From Neptunomonas japonica DSM 18939 (GTDB lineage Bacteria; Pseudomonadota; Gammaproteobacteria; Pseudomonadales; Balneatricaceae): a stretch of DNA of 64,000 bases. The stretch lies in contig NZ_AUGR01000002.1 in assembly GCF_000422765.1 (NCBI RefSeq), positions 358,796-422,795 of the forward strand, in the 5' to 3' direction. Both the position numbers and the translations under genes were made by a program. Shown one piece after another: positions 8,919 to 18,963 of the stretch; position 1 is the first letter of the stretch; each line of letters opens with the position of its first letter. The notes beneath the pieces were generated by a model that searched no databases, was not told the DNA's origin, and saw nothing but the letters and a program-made list of their open reading frames with translations.

Positions 8919-9605
8919 TTAGCGGGCGATTACCTGTTCTTTACATCGTTTACGATAGTGAAAAAACTGAATGATTATCCCTAACTTTAACAGTGCACTG
9001 ATAGTGCCTAACAATAGTAATGGCCAGCCATCGGTAAATCCTAACACCAGTCCAAAGGCTACATTAGCAAGATCTTTGCACATAAAAACTGTATTCATTG
9101 GTAGAGAGAGTACGCCGGTCGTTTTCTCTTTATGAATTTTGCGTATCTGCTGTATACCACCCTGCAGCATAACTAGCGTTGCGCCAAGGGCCAGAGCTAT
9201 GGAAGTGGAGCGCCCGATGACCAATACATCCTCTCGATATAAAAAAGCCAGACAGGCTATTGCCATACAAACTAGACCGGTGATGAAAGGTATTTTCTGG
9301 GATATGCGATCTCTGTCAATATAGATTTCATACAGAATGAATAGAGTCATTGAAGCGGCAAAAAAGCGCGTTACTAACATATAGTATTCGACTTCATCCA
9401 GCATGATGGAATAAAGAAAAAAGGCATAGAATGCGATGAAGCTGGAAAAGAATGCGTTGGCTGAAATTGATTGTGTAGCATAGCCAGGTGCTGTTGATAA
9501 TCCGTCACTCTTACGTTTTATGATCCGTCGTAGTTGATCCACAAGACCAAACAGGCAACCAATAAAAAATATAGAACTGAGCATTCCCACTGCGTTATAT
9601 AACAT
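8919..9605 (-). CDS. PQ-loop/SWEET-like membrane protein
   Basis: A 228-residue integral membrane protein with about seven predicted helices. Two PQ-loop-like segments are visible: QLRRIIKRKSDGLS near residue 24 and QQIRKIHKEKTTGVLSLPM near residue 150, each the typical 'Q-x-x-x-I-x-K-S/T-x-G-L/V-S' signature of SWEET, MtN3 and PQ-loop transporters. This is a two-repeat protein rather than the usual one-repeat bacterial SemiSWEET. The substrate cannot be read from sequence. An AAGGG site supports the ATG. It stands alone between iorA and the DISM cyclase gene, both on the same strand. Confidence 0.7.
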   Translation of the reverse strand: MLYNAVGMLSSIFFIGCLFGLVDQLRRIIKRKSDGLSTAPGYATQSISANAFFSSFIAFYAFFLYSIMLDEVEYYMLVTRFFAASMTLFILYEIYIDRDRISQKIPFITGLVCMAIACLAFLYREDVLVIGRSTSIALALGATLVMLQGGIQQIRKIHKEKTTGVLSLPMNTVFMCKDLANVAFGLVLGFTDGWPLLLLGTISALLKLGIIIQFFHYRKRCKEQVIAR

Positions 9606-9782
9606 TACGACCCTTTAAAAACGAAGAAAACGGGAGTCTATAAAGAGTCCCGTTATTTGTCTATTCTGCATTAAATAGCTAGAGAATTATAAACGTTATT
9701 GAAAGTTAATAAACGCCTGTAAACGGCATCACTCGTCTGTCAAAGATGTAAGGCGAGTGATGATAAAGGGCTGCATTCACAA

Positions 9783-11471
9783 TTAAATATGAGAAGTAAT
9801 ACCTTTATCTTCATGAGGGTTCAGTAACGCTTTTTTACTGCGTTTATGTGCATACATTCTCTTGTCGGCTAATGACATGCATTCTGATTGATTGTTGCCT
9901 TCTAGGCTGGTGGCGATTCCATAACTAATACCGGCACTATGCCAGCCTTGTTGTCGTAATTCGTTCTCACATTCGTTTACTAGGGTGTTTGTTTGTCGTA
10001 CTAATGCGGTTAAATCATTTTTGTGATTAACATCAAATAGCCAGACAAACTCGTCTCCCCCAGTACGGAATACATCACCTTTATCATTGGTTTTTCTTTT
10101 CATGAGCGCAGCACCTTCGATCAAAAACAGGTCACCTTTTTCGTGCCCAAATTGGTCATTAATCGACTTGATACCATCAAAGTCAATAAACACAATAATG
10201 AAGTGGCTTTTTAGGCCGGCGAATTTTTCACTCATTAAATGCCGATTGCCAGTATTGGTTAGCGGGTCAATGCGGGCAAGGTAGATTGAACGGTTATAAT
10301 TTCTCTGTTGGCCATAAAGCCATTCAGCTAAGGACAGTAGTATGCAAATGCAGTCTATCGCTAATGCAGATAAAACAATCAACTCTGGGTATACATTTGC
10401 TTCAATTATTCTGGCATGTAACAGAACATAAATTAGCAAAGCTACGCCGTAGCTGGCGTTGCCTAAGAGGTAATATTTTGCACGAGAAAATTTTCTTCGT
10501 AGCATTTTTATACCAATTGCTACGCTCGACGTTATCCAAATTAATGCGATAAGGTGTGAGATGGTAAAGGCTAAAGAATAGTTAACCCAAGGGAGTAAAG
10601 CGCCTACTGCAACGCAGGCTAGTGTCAGGATATTAAGGTAGCGAGCGAGTAAGAAATGCTCTTGTTGACAGTTAAATAGTAGTTTTGTGAACTGGCTGGC
10701 AAATGCGATGGCGAAAGGAAAAATTAAGATGCCTGTATAGCTTAAATTGACGCTGCCTATCGAAAAAATATCATCGAGTAACCCCGCGGCAGAGGCCCAG
10801 CCGAGACCATGTAATCCTATATATCCGGCACATGCTATCGTAATACTATTTTTTGTTCTGAAGAAAATAATCACCGCAATGAGCGCTAGTGTCAGCATCA
10901 CAGCTATTGCCGTTATTGTTATAACGTTAACAATAAATTGATTTTGATAAAACGCTGCGGTGTTATAGATTTTAATGGATAAAGGGTTCACATATTGTTT
11001 GGCGTCAACATATAACCATAAGTACCCTTGTTCTTGCTTTTGTGTGATAAGGCTAATTGCCTGTGAGTGCATTAATACTGGTGTTCGATAATCGTTTAAT
11101 TGAGAAAAGTCATCGAGTCTTTCTACGCTTCCGTCATCGCGTTGCCAGAAGGCGAGGCCAATGTCGACAAAGATTAAGTTGGGGTTTACGAACCAAGTTT
11201 GAGTTGCATCGCTATTGTTTATTAAAGCGATCTTGGCAACATAGCTACCTGAATGCCCAACTAATGTGCCTTCAACTGGTTGAGTATGTGTCAGCGACTT
11301 CTCTATTGAAGAAAAGTTTGAGAATTGTTCTTGTGGGTCAACTTTATGCCATATACCTATTTCGCTTATTTCTAGAGTATTCTTGCCAGCGAGATTGAAA
11401 AAATCCCCAGCCAACGTTTGGCTGCAAAAAAGTAAAATCATCAGTGATTTCAGAAGAAAGGTATATCGCAT
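9783..11471 (-). CDS. DISM-type membrane diguanylate cyclase
   Basis: A 562-residue membrane signalling protein. After a signal peptide (residues 1-21) comes a periplasmic 7TMR-DISMED2-like beta domain (about 30-170), then seven transmembrane helices (about 180-375) and a cytoplasmic GGDEF domain beginning DPLTNTGNRHLM. The active-site motif is intact (FRTGGDEFVW), so it should make c-di-GMP. The RxxD inhibitory site that normally lies five residues before GGDEF is absent (NDKG), so product inhibition may be weak. There is no EAL domain. A long inverted repeat lies 67-102 bp upstream of its start. Confidence 0.88.
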   Translation of the reverse strand: MRYTFLLKSLMILLFCSQTLAGDFFNLAGKNTLEISEIGIWHKVDPQEQFSNFSSIEKSLTHTQPVEGTLVGHSGSYVAKIALINNSDATQTWFVNPNLIFVDIGLAFWQRDDGSVERLDDFSQLNDYRTPVLMHSQAISLITQKQEQGYLWLYVDAKQYVNPLSIKIYNTAAFYQNQFIVNVITITAIAVMLTLALIAVIIFFRTKNSITIACAGYIGLHGLGWASAAGLLDDIFSIGSVNLSYTGILIFPFAIAFASQFTKLLFNCQQEHFLLARYLNILTLACVAVGALLPWVNYSLAFTISHLIALIWITSSVAIGIKMLRRKFSRAKYYLLGNASYGVALLIYVLLHARIIEANVYPELIVLSALAIDCICILLSLAEWLYGQQRNYNRSIYLARIDPLTNTGNRHLMSEKFAGLKSHFIIVFIDFDGIKSINDQFGHEKGDLFLIEGAALMKRKTNDKGDVFRTGGDEFVWLFDVNHKNDLTALVRQTNTLVNECENELRQQGWHSAGISYGIATSLEGNNQSECMSLADKRMYAHKRSKKALLNPHEDKGITSHI

Positions 11472-11537
11472 CCTGCACTTGGTTCTCTAAAGGATTAATG
11501 AGTTACATTTTCAACGTCTTTATTAAAAAATAGTCTC

Positions 11538-11573
11538 ATTTTAGTGAAAACCAAACTTAGTTTTCACTAAAAT
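11538..11573. repeat. 14-bp perfect inverted repeat between elbB and the cyclase gene
   Basis: ATTTTAGTGAAAAC and its exact reverse complement GTTTTCACTAAAAT are separated by 8 bp. It lies 85 bp after the decayed elbB gene and 67 bp before the cyclase start, both on the minus strand. No T run follows directly on that strand, so it may be an imperfect terminator or an operator for the cyclase gene. Confidence 0.6.
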
Positions 11574-11657
11574 ATTTTGGCAGATGCTTCTTGTTAGTTG
11601 TGAGCCTCTACTTAGCAAGTAATGTGTAGATTTTTTAAACGAGCCGTAGTGCTTTAA

Positions 11658-12311
11658 TTACGCTCGCTGTAGCACTTCATCCACTAGCTTATTAATGCCA
11701 CTAGCCGCTTCGCTTATGGAGCCCGCTAGCATATATGCTGGTGTGCTGATGATATTACGTTCTTGATCGATGACTATTTTACTAACAGGGCAGTTCTGGT
11801 GTTTACCTCCCATTACTTCGATTGCCCCGGCTATGTCATTATCGGTGCCAATGGTGCAAGTGGCTCCTTCGCCAAAGATGAGTGGTGTCATGGTAGGAGC
11901 AATGCAGATAAGGCCAACGGGCTTGCCTGATTTGTGTATGGCTTAGGCAAATAGTTTTACCTGCTTATTAACACTGCATTGCGCGCCATTAACAGCGAAG
12001 TCTGAAAGATTTTTGGCAGCACCAAATCCGCCGGGAATAATCAATCCAGCATAATCATCTGGGTTGGCTGTGGCCAAGTCAATAATTGCACCCCTAGCTA
12101 AGCGTGCGGCCTCAACCAGTACATTGCGTGACTCACCTTCAGCTACTTCACCATTGAGGTTATTTATCACATGAAGTTGTTCCATATTGGGTGCCATGCA
12201 TTGATATTTTCTTCCTTATTGTTCAATCCGCAGCAGGGTTAAAACAGATTCGTAAATTTCCGATCCGTCGAATACTCCGCAGCCAGATAAAATAACCGCA
12301 ATTTTTTTCAT
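11658..12311 (-). pseudogene. elbB: elbB (isoprenoid biosynthesis glyoxalase family) with two in-frame stop codons
   Basis: Reading from ATG at 12311, the frame gives MKKIAVILSGCGVFDGSEIY and continues without any indel to a stop at 11658, giving 217 codons, the same as E. coli ElbB. It is interrupted by TAA at codon 32 (after LLRIEQ) and again at 11943-11945 (after KLFA). Glutamine is the likely ancestral residue at the first (family LDQQG) and plausible at the second, so both could be CAA to TAA changes. The DJ-1/PfpI-type nucleophile region GLICIAPTM is retained. Intact ElbB is a glyoxalase III-like protein. The untouched reading frame suggests recent loss, or sequencing error. Confidence 0.88.
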
Positions 12312-12509
12312 GGGTTATTCCTCTATGTCTGTTGGTTATCTTTTGTCTATAGTTAGAGGGTAACATTGTAAGGTGTTGTGAAATTAGCACTCAGATCATG
12401 GACGGTTTACATTTTCATGCCCGACAAGTGCGGCTATACTTTCGGTCCTCTTTTTAGTCTTGTAGCGAATACCGCCGTGTCTTGGTTTTCAGGAAAACAA
12501 AAAACACCT

Positions 12510-13244
12510 GTGTTGACTCACCAAGCGCCACTTTATCCATCGCTTGCGGATAGTATCTGTATTGAGCAGGTTGATTTGCAGCGTGCTGATAATCATTTAT
12601 TTCAGCAGTTATCATTACGTTGGAATGAAACGCGTGTTGGACTGATTGGTAATAATGGCTCAGGTAAAAGCTCGTTGGTGCGCTTACTTAATGGGCTAAT
12701 TGCACCGGAGCAAGGACGGGTGTCGGTATTTGGTTATGATACGGTGAAGCAAGCAGCGTTGATGCCTGCGCTGGTCGGATTTATTTTCCAGAACCCTGAT
12801 CATCAAATGATATTTCCAACGGTCGCAGAAGAACTGGCGTTTGGTTGTGAGCAGTTAGGTCAGTCCGCGCAAAAAGCCAGAGCTTCGGCGCTGGCCTTAT
12901 TGGCTGAGCAAGGGATTGAGTCCTGGGCTGATCGACCTGTAACTCAGTTGTCAGAGGGGCAAAAACAGCGCGTATGTATTCTGTCCGTATTGATTATGAA
13001 GCCTCGTCTATTGATATTGGATGAGCCGTTTTCATCGCTTGATTTACCCACAAGACACTTGCTACTTGCGCTTATCCATAATACAGACACACATGTGCTC
13101 CTTATTAGTCATGACTTTAGCGTGTACGGTGATTTTGATAGGCTTATTTGGGTGGATGAAGGCCAGATTAAAGCAGATGGTTTGCCGGATGAAGTGATAC
13201 GCTCATATCTCGCTAGCGTTGATAACCTTTCAGTTTCCTTATGA
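12510..13244 (+). CDS. bioM: Biotin ECF transporter ATPase BioM
   Basis: An ABC ATPase of the energy-coupling-factor type: Walker A GNNGSGKSS (about residues 48-56), Q-loop FQNPDHQM, signature LSEGQKQR and Walker B LLILDEPFSSLD. The FQNPDHQ form is typical of ECF ATPases. Adjacent bioN and bioY identify the substrate as biotin. The frame is open back to 12378, but those extra 44 residues do not resemble the family; GTG 12510 with AGGA upstream gives 244 residues, close to the usual BioM size. The start is therefore a choice, not certain. The gene overlaps bioN by 4 bp. Confidence 0.85.
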   Translation: MLTHQAPLYPSLADSICIEQVDLQRADNHLFQQLSLRWNETRVGLIGNNGSGKSSLVRLLNGLIAPEQGRVSVFGYDTVKQAALMPALVGFIFQNPDHQMIFPTVAEELAFGCEQLGQSAQKARASALALLAEQGIESWADRPVTQLSEGQKQRVCILSVLIMKPRLLILDEPFSSLDLPTRHLLLALIHNTDTHVLLISHDFSVYGDFDRLIWVDEGQIKADGLPDEVIRSYLASVDNLSVSL

Positions 13245-13870
13245 TTACCCTCTATTTGGCACGCAGCAGTTGGCTGCATCACTTGCCCGCGGGTTTTAAA
13301 CTCTGCTTATTAGCTGCTTCTAGCATGTTGATTTTGCCGGTTACTCAGCTTGAGTTGATGCTTGCGTCTATGCTTGCAACGGCATTGTTATACGTAACAC
13401 TCGGTGGCCGTGGCTGGCAGCACCTAAATATGGTTAAACCGTTGTTGCCATTTTTGGCTGTCATCATGGCGTTTCATTTTTGGGCAGGCTCTGCTTATGA
13501 GGGCGGCGTTTCTGTGCTGAGGCTGGTAACTATGTTCTTGCTGGCAAACCTGATAACGCTGACGACCCGTATGACAGACATGATGGCTGCCTTGCAGCCA
13601 GTATTTTGGCCTTTGCAATGGGTCGGTATCTCGCCACGCGCGTTGGCGCTGGCGGTTGCATTAATGGTGCGTTTTGCTCCGGTGCTGGTATTGGTTATGT
13701 ATAACCTGGATGAAGCGTGGAAAGCCAGGGGTGGGAAAAAACAAAAATGGCGCTTAATAGTGCCGCTTATTATTCAGGCGATTCGTTTATCCGATCATGT
13801 CGCCGAAGCATTAACCGCACGGGGTGGCAGTAGTAAAATCTCTGTTCGTCCCATAGAAGTCAGGAGATAA
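13241..13870 (+). CDS. bioN: Biotin ECF transporter transmembrane protein BioN
   Basis: A 209-residue membrane protein of the CbiQ/EcfT family, with about five helices and the cytoplasmic coupling segment containing EAWKARGGKK and a second AEALTARGGSSK; the Ala-Arg-Gly motifs are the ones that contact the ATPases. It couples ATP hydrolysis by BioM to biotin capture by BioY. It overlaps bioM by 4 bp and is 5 bp before bioY, forming a bioMNY operon. Confidence 0.88.
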   Translation: MITLYLARSSWLHHLPAGFKLCLLAASSMLILPVTQLELMLASMLATALLYVTLGGRGWQHLNMVKPLLPFLAVIMAFHFWAGSAYEGGVSVLRLVTMFLLANLITLTTRMTDMMAALQPVFWPLQWVGISPRALALAVALMVRFAPVLVLVMYNLDEAWKARGGKKQKWRLIVPLIIQAIRLSDHVAEALTARGGSSKISVRPIEVRR

Positions 13871-13875
13871 AAAGT

Positions 13876-14430
13876 ATGAACAAAGATAGAACTCTCGTGC
13901 AGATAGCACTCTATGCAGCAGTGATTGCCGCATTAGGGCTGTTACCTAAATTTAATATCCCAGTGGCGGGCGGTGTCCCGTTAACGGCTCAGACACTAGG
14001 CTTAATGTTAGCCGGTATCATGCTGGGGCCTGTGCGAGGTTTCTTATCGGTGGCGCTGTTTATTTTGGTGGTTGCGTTAGGCGCGCCTTTATTGGCTGGC
14101 GGGCGTGGTGGATTGGGAGTGTTTGCAGGGCCTACCGTTGGGTTTATTGTTGGTTTCCCGTTTGCAGCGCTGGTCACCGGGTTAATGATGCAGCAGCTTA
14201 AAAACGTTAATCTCTTTGCGGCTGCGCTTATCTCGTCAATAGTTGGTGGTATTATAGTGCTGTATGCCTTTGGTATACCGGGTATGGTGGCGATGACGTC
14301 ATTAGATTTTTCAGGTGCAGCGAAAGCTATTCTTGTGTTTATTCCGGGTGATATTATTAAGGCGCTTATTGCTGCATTAATAGCTCAGTCTGTTCTACGC
14401 GCGATGCCGGGCATTATCCCTTCTCGATAA
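13876..14430 (+). CDS. bioY: Biotin transporter substrate-binding subunit BioY
   Basis: A 184-residue six-helix S-component. It has the BioY hallmark VPLTAQTLGLMLAGIMLGPVRG near the first extracellular loop and the GGRGGLGVFAGPTVGFIVGFP segment after helix 3. BioY binds biotin with high affinity and, with BioM and BioN, imports it. It is last in the operon, followed by an intrinsic terminator. Confidence 0.95.
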   Translation: MNKDRTLVQIALYAAVIAALGLLPKFNIPVAGGVPLTAQTLGLMLAGIMLGPVRGFLSVALFILVVALGAPLLAGGRGGLGVFAGPTVGFIVGFPFAALVTGLMMQQLKNVNLFAAALISSIVGGIIVLYAFGIPGMVAMTSLDFSGAAKAILVFIPGDIIKALIAALIAQSVLRAMPGIIPSR

Positions 14431-14460
14431 ATATAAAGTTGTGCCTGACGACATAGATAT

Positions 14461-14492
14461 AAGCAGCTGGCGGTTCTGCTGGCTGCTTTTCT
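14461..14492 (+). terminator. Intrinsic terminator after bioY
   Basis: AAGCAGCTGGC pairs with GCTGGCTGCTT (11 bp including two G-U pairs) around a six-base loop, followed by TTTTCT. It lies 31 bp after the bioY stop. Confidence 0.7.
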
Positions 14493-14652
14493 ACATTAGA
14501 CCTACCTACTGATGCCTGTCATATTCATTTTCATCCAGAATACGTTAAGATAAAAGCCATGAGCAGTTGCCTCAACGCAGCGTTGAAGCAGATGGAATGT
14601 GGCGTTTGTCATCAGTTTGTCATATAGATTTAGTTAAATTTACTCAGATTAA

Positions 14653-15675
<1,023 letters not shown>

Positions 15676-15703
15676 TCGGTCTCTCACTATACTGGAGACA
15701 GAA

Positions 15704-17905
15704 ATGACTGAGCATGTCATTGCGATTGATGAACAGGTAGAGATGATGAGTGAAGAAATGATGCAAAACCAGGCCGCGCAGGCGCTGGTGGATAGCCGTG
15801 AAATTTTACCAACGGTAGACCATCCTGTTGAGGTTGAACCGGTTGACCTCAAGGCGCCGGAACTCTATATCAATCGTGAACTTAGTCAATTGCAGTTTAA
15901 TGTTAGGGTACTAGAGCAAGCATTGGATGATCGTTATCCATTGCTTGAGCGCTTGATGTTTCTGCTGATCTTCTCCAGTAATTTAGATGAATTTTTCGAG
16001 ATCCGCGTAGCAGATCAATTACGCCAGTTAAAATATGGGCGTGAAACAGTTGGCCCGGATGCTATGTATCCGAAAAAGGTTATTGAGAAAATCCGTGAGA
16101 TTTGCCAAGTCAATGTGGATCGCCAATATCGTATTCTAAATGAAATTATGTTTCCTGAAATGGAAAAATGCGGCATTCATTTTTTACGGCGTCGTGATTG
16201 GTCGCCTGAGCAGTTGGTTTGGATTAAAAACTTCTTTGAGGAGAAGGTTGTACCCGTTATTAGTCCGATAGGTTTGGATCCTGCGCATCCTTTCCCTAAA
16301 TTGGTAAATAAAAGCCTTAACTTTATTGTGCAGCTCGATGGTAAAGATGCGTTTGGGCGTGAAACAGGACTGGCAATTATACCGGCACCGCGTTCTCTTC
16401 CTCGCTTGATTCGTTTGCCGGATGAGCTGTGTGACGGTGGTGATAACCTGATCTTCCTGTCCTCTGTTATACATGAGTGCGCAGCTGAGCTGTTTCCTGG
16501 CATGACGGTACTAGGCTGTTATCAGTTCCGTATTACTCGAAATGCCGATTTAACCTTCGATTTTGAAGAGATGGATGATTTAGCCCGTACGTTACGCGGC
16601 GAGTTACATTCGAGAAAATACGGTGATGCGGTGCGATTAGAAATTGATAATCGTACACCAGAAGAACTTATCGATTTCTTGAAAATAGAATTCCATCTGG
16701 ATGAAGAACAAGTTTATAAAGTCGATGGCCCTGTTAACCTTACACGTCTCATGACGGTACGGGATTTAGCTGGGCGCCAAGAGTTGAAATGGCCTCCTTT
16801 CTCACCTGGCGTACCGGGTAAGCTTAAAAAAGAGAAAGAGCCGAATGTGTTCCAAGCGCTAAAAACCGGCGACCAGTTGTTAATGCATCCGTTCCAGTCG
16901 TTTACGCCCGTTGTAGATTTGTTAATGAAAGCGGCTAAAGACCCAGATGTAATAGCAATCAAGCAGACGTTGTATCGTACCGGAGATAAGTCCGATATCG
17001 TTAATGCGCTGGTTGAGGCTGCACGTGGCGGTAAAGAAGTGACCGTCATTATTGAGCTGCGTGCTCGTTTTGATGAAGAAAGTAACTTGCATCTTGCGAG
17101 CCGTTTGCAAGAAGCGGGTTGTTTGGTGGTGTATGGTGTTGTGGGTTACAAAACGCATGCAAAAGCGATGCTGATTGTACGTCGTGAAGGCTCCAAGTTG
17201 GTACGTTATTGCCATTTGGGAACAGGCAACTATCACTCGGGTACCGCACGTTTATACACCGATTATAGTTATCTCACCTCGAATGATGAAATAGGCGAAG
17301 ATGTCCATAAGGTTTTCCAGCAGTTAACGGGCATGGGCAAAATTCAGCGTCTCAAAAAGCTTTATAACGCACCATTTACTCTGCATGCCAAAATGTTGGA
17401 GCTAATTCAGCACGAAACAAAGCTCGCATCTAGCGGTAAGCCGGGGCATATCATCATTAAAGTAAACGGCCTAACTGAGCCTAAGATGATTCGCGCCCTG
17501 TATGAAGCGTCACAAGCGGGCGTGAAGATTGAATTAATCATTCGCGGTATGTGCCGTTTGCGCCCGGGGTTACCCGGGATATCAGAGAATATTATTGTAC
17601 GTTCAATTATTGGGCGCTTCTTGGAACACACTCGGGTTTATTACTTTGGAAATAACGGTAAACCAGAAGTACTTTGTGCCAGTGCGGATTGGATGGAGCG
17701 TAACATGCTTAATCGTGTGGAGACTTGTTTCCCTGTTACAGGTAAGCAAGGTGAGCGTGTTAAGAAAGAGCTGGATTACTATTTAGCTGATAATACCCAG
17801 AGTTGGGAATTAAAAGCCGATGGTAGTTATACGCTGTTAAAACCTGCAGAAGGCGTAGAACCTTTTAGTGCACAGCAGCAGTTACTTAGAGATTTTGCCA
17901 GCTAA
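15704..17905 (+). CDS. ppk1: Polyphosphate kinase 1
   Basis: A 733-residue PPK1 that makes and degrades inorganic polyphosphate from ATP. The phosphohistidine motif CHLGTGNYH lies near residue 504, followed by the conserved TARLYTDYSYLT. The N domain begins with the ELYINRELSQLQFNVRVLEQA signature near residue 48; the 45 residues before it are acidic and variable, so a later start is possible, but the ATG at 15704 is preceded by a GGAGA ribosome site. A strong terminator follows. Confidence 0.95.
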   Translation: MTEHVIAIDEQVEMMSEEMMQNQAAQALVDSREILPTVDHPVEVEPVDLKAPELYINRELSQLQFNVRVLEQALDDRYPLLERLMFLLIFSSNLDEFFEIRVADQLRQLKYGRETVGPDAMYPKKVIEKIREICQVNVDRQYRILNEIMFPEMEKCGIHFLRRRDWSPEQLVWIKNFFEEKVVPVISPIGLDPAHPFPKLVNKSLNFIVQLDGKDAFGRETGLAIIPAPRSLPRLIRLPDELCDGGDNLIFLSSVIHECAAELFPGMTVLGCYQFRITRNADLTFDFEEMDDLARTLRGELHSRKYGDAVRLEIDNRTPEELIDFLKIEFHLDEEQVYKVDGPVNLTRLMTVRDLAGRQELKWPPFSPGVPGKLKKEKEPNVFQALKTGDQLLMHPFQSFTPVVDLLMKAAKDPDVIAIKQTLYRTGDKSDIVNALVEAARGGKEVTVIIELRARFDEESNLHLASRLQEAGCLVVYGVVGYKTHAKAMLIVRREGSKLVRYCHLGTGNYHSGTARLYTDYSYLTSNDEIGEDVHKVFQQLTGMGKIQRLKKLYNAPFTLHAKMLELIQHETKLASSGKPGHIIIKVNGLTEPKMIRALYEASQAGVKIELIIRGMCRLRPGLPGISENIIVRSIIGRFLEHTRVYYFGNNGKPEVLCASADWMERNMLNRVETCFPVTGKQGERVKKELDYYLADNTQSWELKADGSYTLLKPAEGVEPFSAQQQLLRDFAS

Positions 17906-17924
17906 CGCACGTTGAACCGTTTTA

Positions 17925-17948
17925 AGGGCGCCTTTTGGCGCTCTTTTT
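17925..17948 (+). terminator. Intrinsic terminator after ppk1
   Basis: AGGGCGCC and GGCGCTCT form an 8-bp stem (one G-U pair) with a TTTT loop, followed by TTTTT. Confidence 0.88.
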
Positions 17949-18129
17949 CGTTGTGGCGACCTTTTTTTAGTATTTTCAGACATCTTAACATCAGAAATAG
18001 GCGCAATCGTTGCGTTTTTAATCTAAATCAGGAAAATAGACTCATAAGTCAAATGTTTCATATAAGAAATAAGATGGCGTATTATGGTCTTTTTACTGAT
18101 CAACTATGCGCACAATAATGGAAAACACT

Positions 18130-18903
18130 ATGTCTGATACCTCGATCGCGCTCGAATTGACCGATATACATAAATCCTATGGAAGTCTTGAAGTACTTAA
18201 GGGCGTTTCACTTAAGGCGAACGACGGGGATGTCATTTCGATTCTCGGCTCAAGTGGCTCAGGCAAAAGTACACTGCTTCGCTGTATTAATCTGCTTGAA
18301 CAGCCCGCCAAAGGCCAAGTAATTATTGGTGGTGAAGAGCTAAAGCTTAAGACCGGAAAATCCGGTGATCTTGAAGCAGAAAATCGCAAGCAACTCGAAG
18401 ATATGCGCTCGCGTATCGGATTCGTATTTCAAAGCTTTAACCTCTGGCCTCATAAAACTATCCTTGGCAACATTATCGAAGCACCTATGAATGTTTTAAA
18501 GCAATCGCGTGAGCAGGCTGTAGAGCGTGCCGAAGGATTGCTAAAAAAAGTAGGGCTGTACGAAAAGAAAGATGCTTACCCCGGTAACTTGTCAGGCGGC
18601 CAGCAGCAGCGTGTTGCGATAGCGCGTGCATTAGCGATGGACCCACAGGTGTTGTTGTTTGATGAGCCAACGTCTGCATTGGATCCTGAGCTAGTAAACG
18701 AAGTGTTAAGTGTTATGCGCGAGTTGGCTGACGAGGGTAGAACAATGTTGATCGTTACGCATGAAATGCGTTTTGCGCGTGATGTATCAAGTCAGGTCGT
18801 ATTTCTACATCAAGGACAGATAGAAGAGATAGGGCCACCAGAGCAAGTGTTTGAAAACCCGAAATCTCAACGTGTACGTGACTTTATGTCCAGCCACAAC
18901 TGA
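18130..18903 (+). CDS. Polar amino-acid ABC transporter ATP-binding protein (ArtP/HisP type)
   Basis: A 257-residue ABC ATPase: Walker A GSSGSGKST, Q-loop FQSFNLWPH, signature LSGGQQQR, Walker B VLLFDEPTSALDPE, followed by VTHEMRFARDVS. The FNLWPH Q-loop and the EIGPPEQVFENP tail are typical of histidine, arginine and lysine importers. The start at 18130 has GGA about 9 bp upstream; an earlier in-frame ATG at 18106 lacks a site. It is first of a four-gene cluster in the order ATPase, binding protein, permease, permease, the same as artPIQM. Confidence 0.9.
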   Translation: MSDTSIALELTDIHKSYGSLEVLKGVSLKANDGDVISILGSSGSGKSTLLRCINLLEQPAKGQVIIGGEELKLKTGKSGDLEAENRKQLEDMRSRIGFVFQSFNLWPHKTILGNIIEAPMNVLKQSREQAVERAEGLLKKVGLYEKKDAYPGNLSGGQQQRVAIARALAMDPQVLLFDEPTSALDPELVNEVLSVMRELADEGRTMLIVTHEMRFARDVSSQVVFLHQGQIEEIGPPEQVFENPKSQRVRDFMSSHN

Positions 18904-18963
18904 TTTTGGCGCCACACAAAAGAGACCCACTATAATAATTTTTATAATATAGAGAGAAACCTG

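Noticed and set aside
11658..12311. Stop-codon reassignment (TAA read as Gln) as explanation for elbB
   Set aside because: TAA ends many other genes in the window at the expected positions, so a changed code is excluded.
12366..12412. BirA-like operator before bioM (TTGTAAGG and GGTTTACAT)
   Set aside because: The second half matches the BirA half-site well, but the spacing is 29 bp instead of about 15 and the first half is incomplete. Not supported as an operator.
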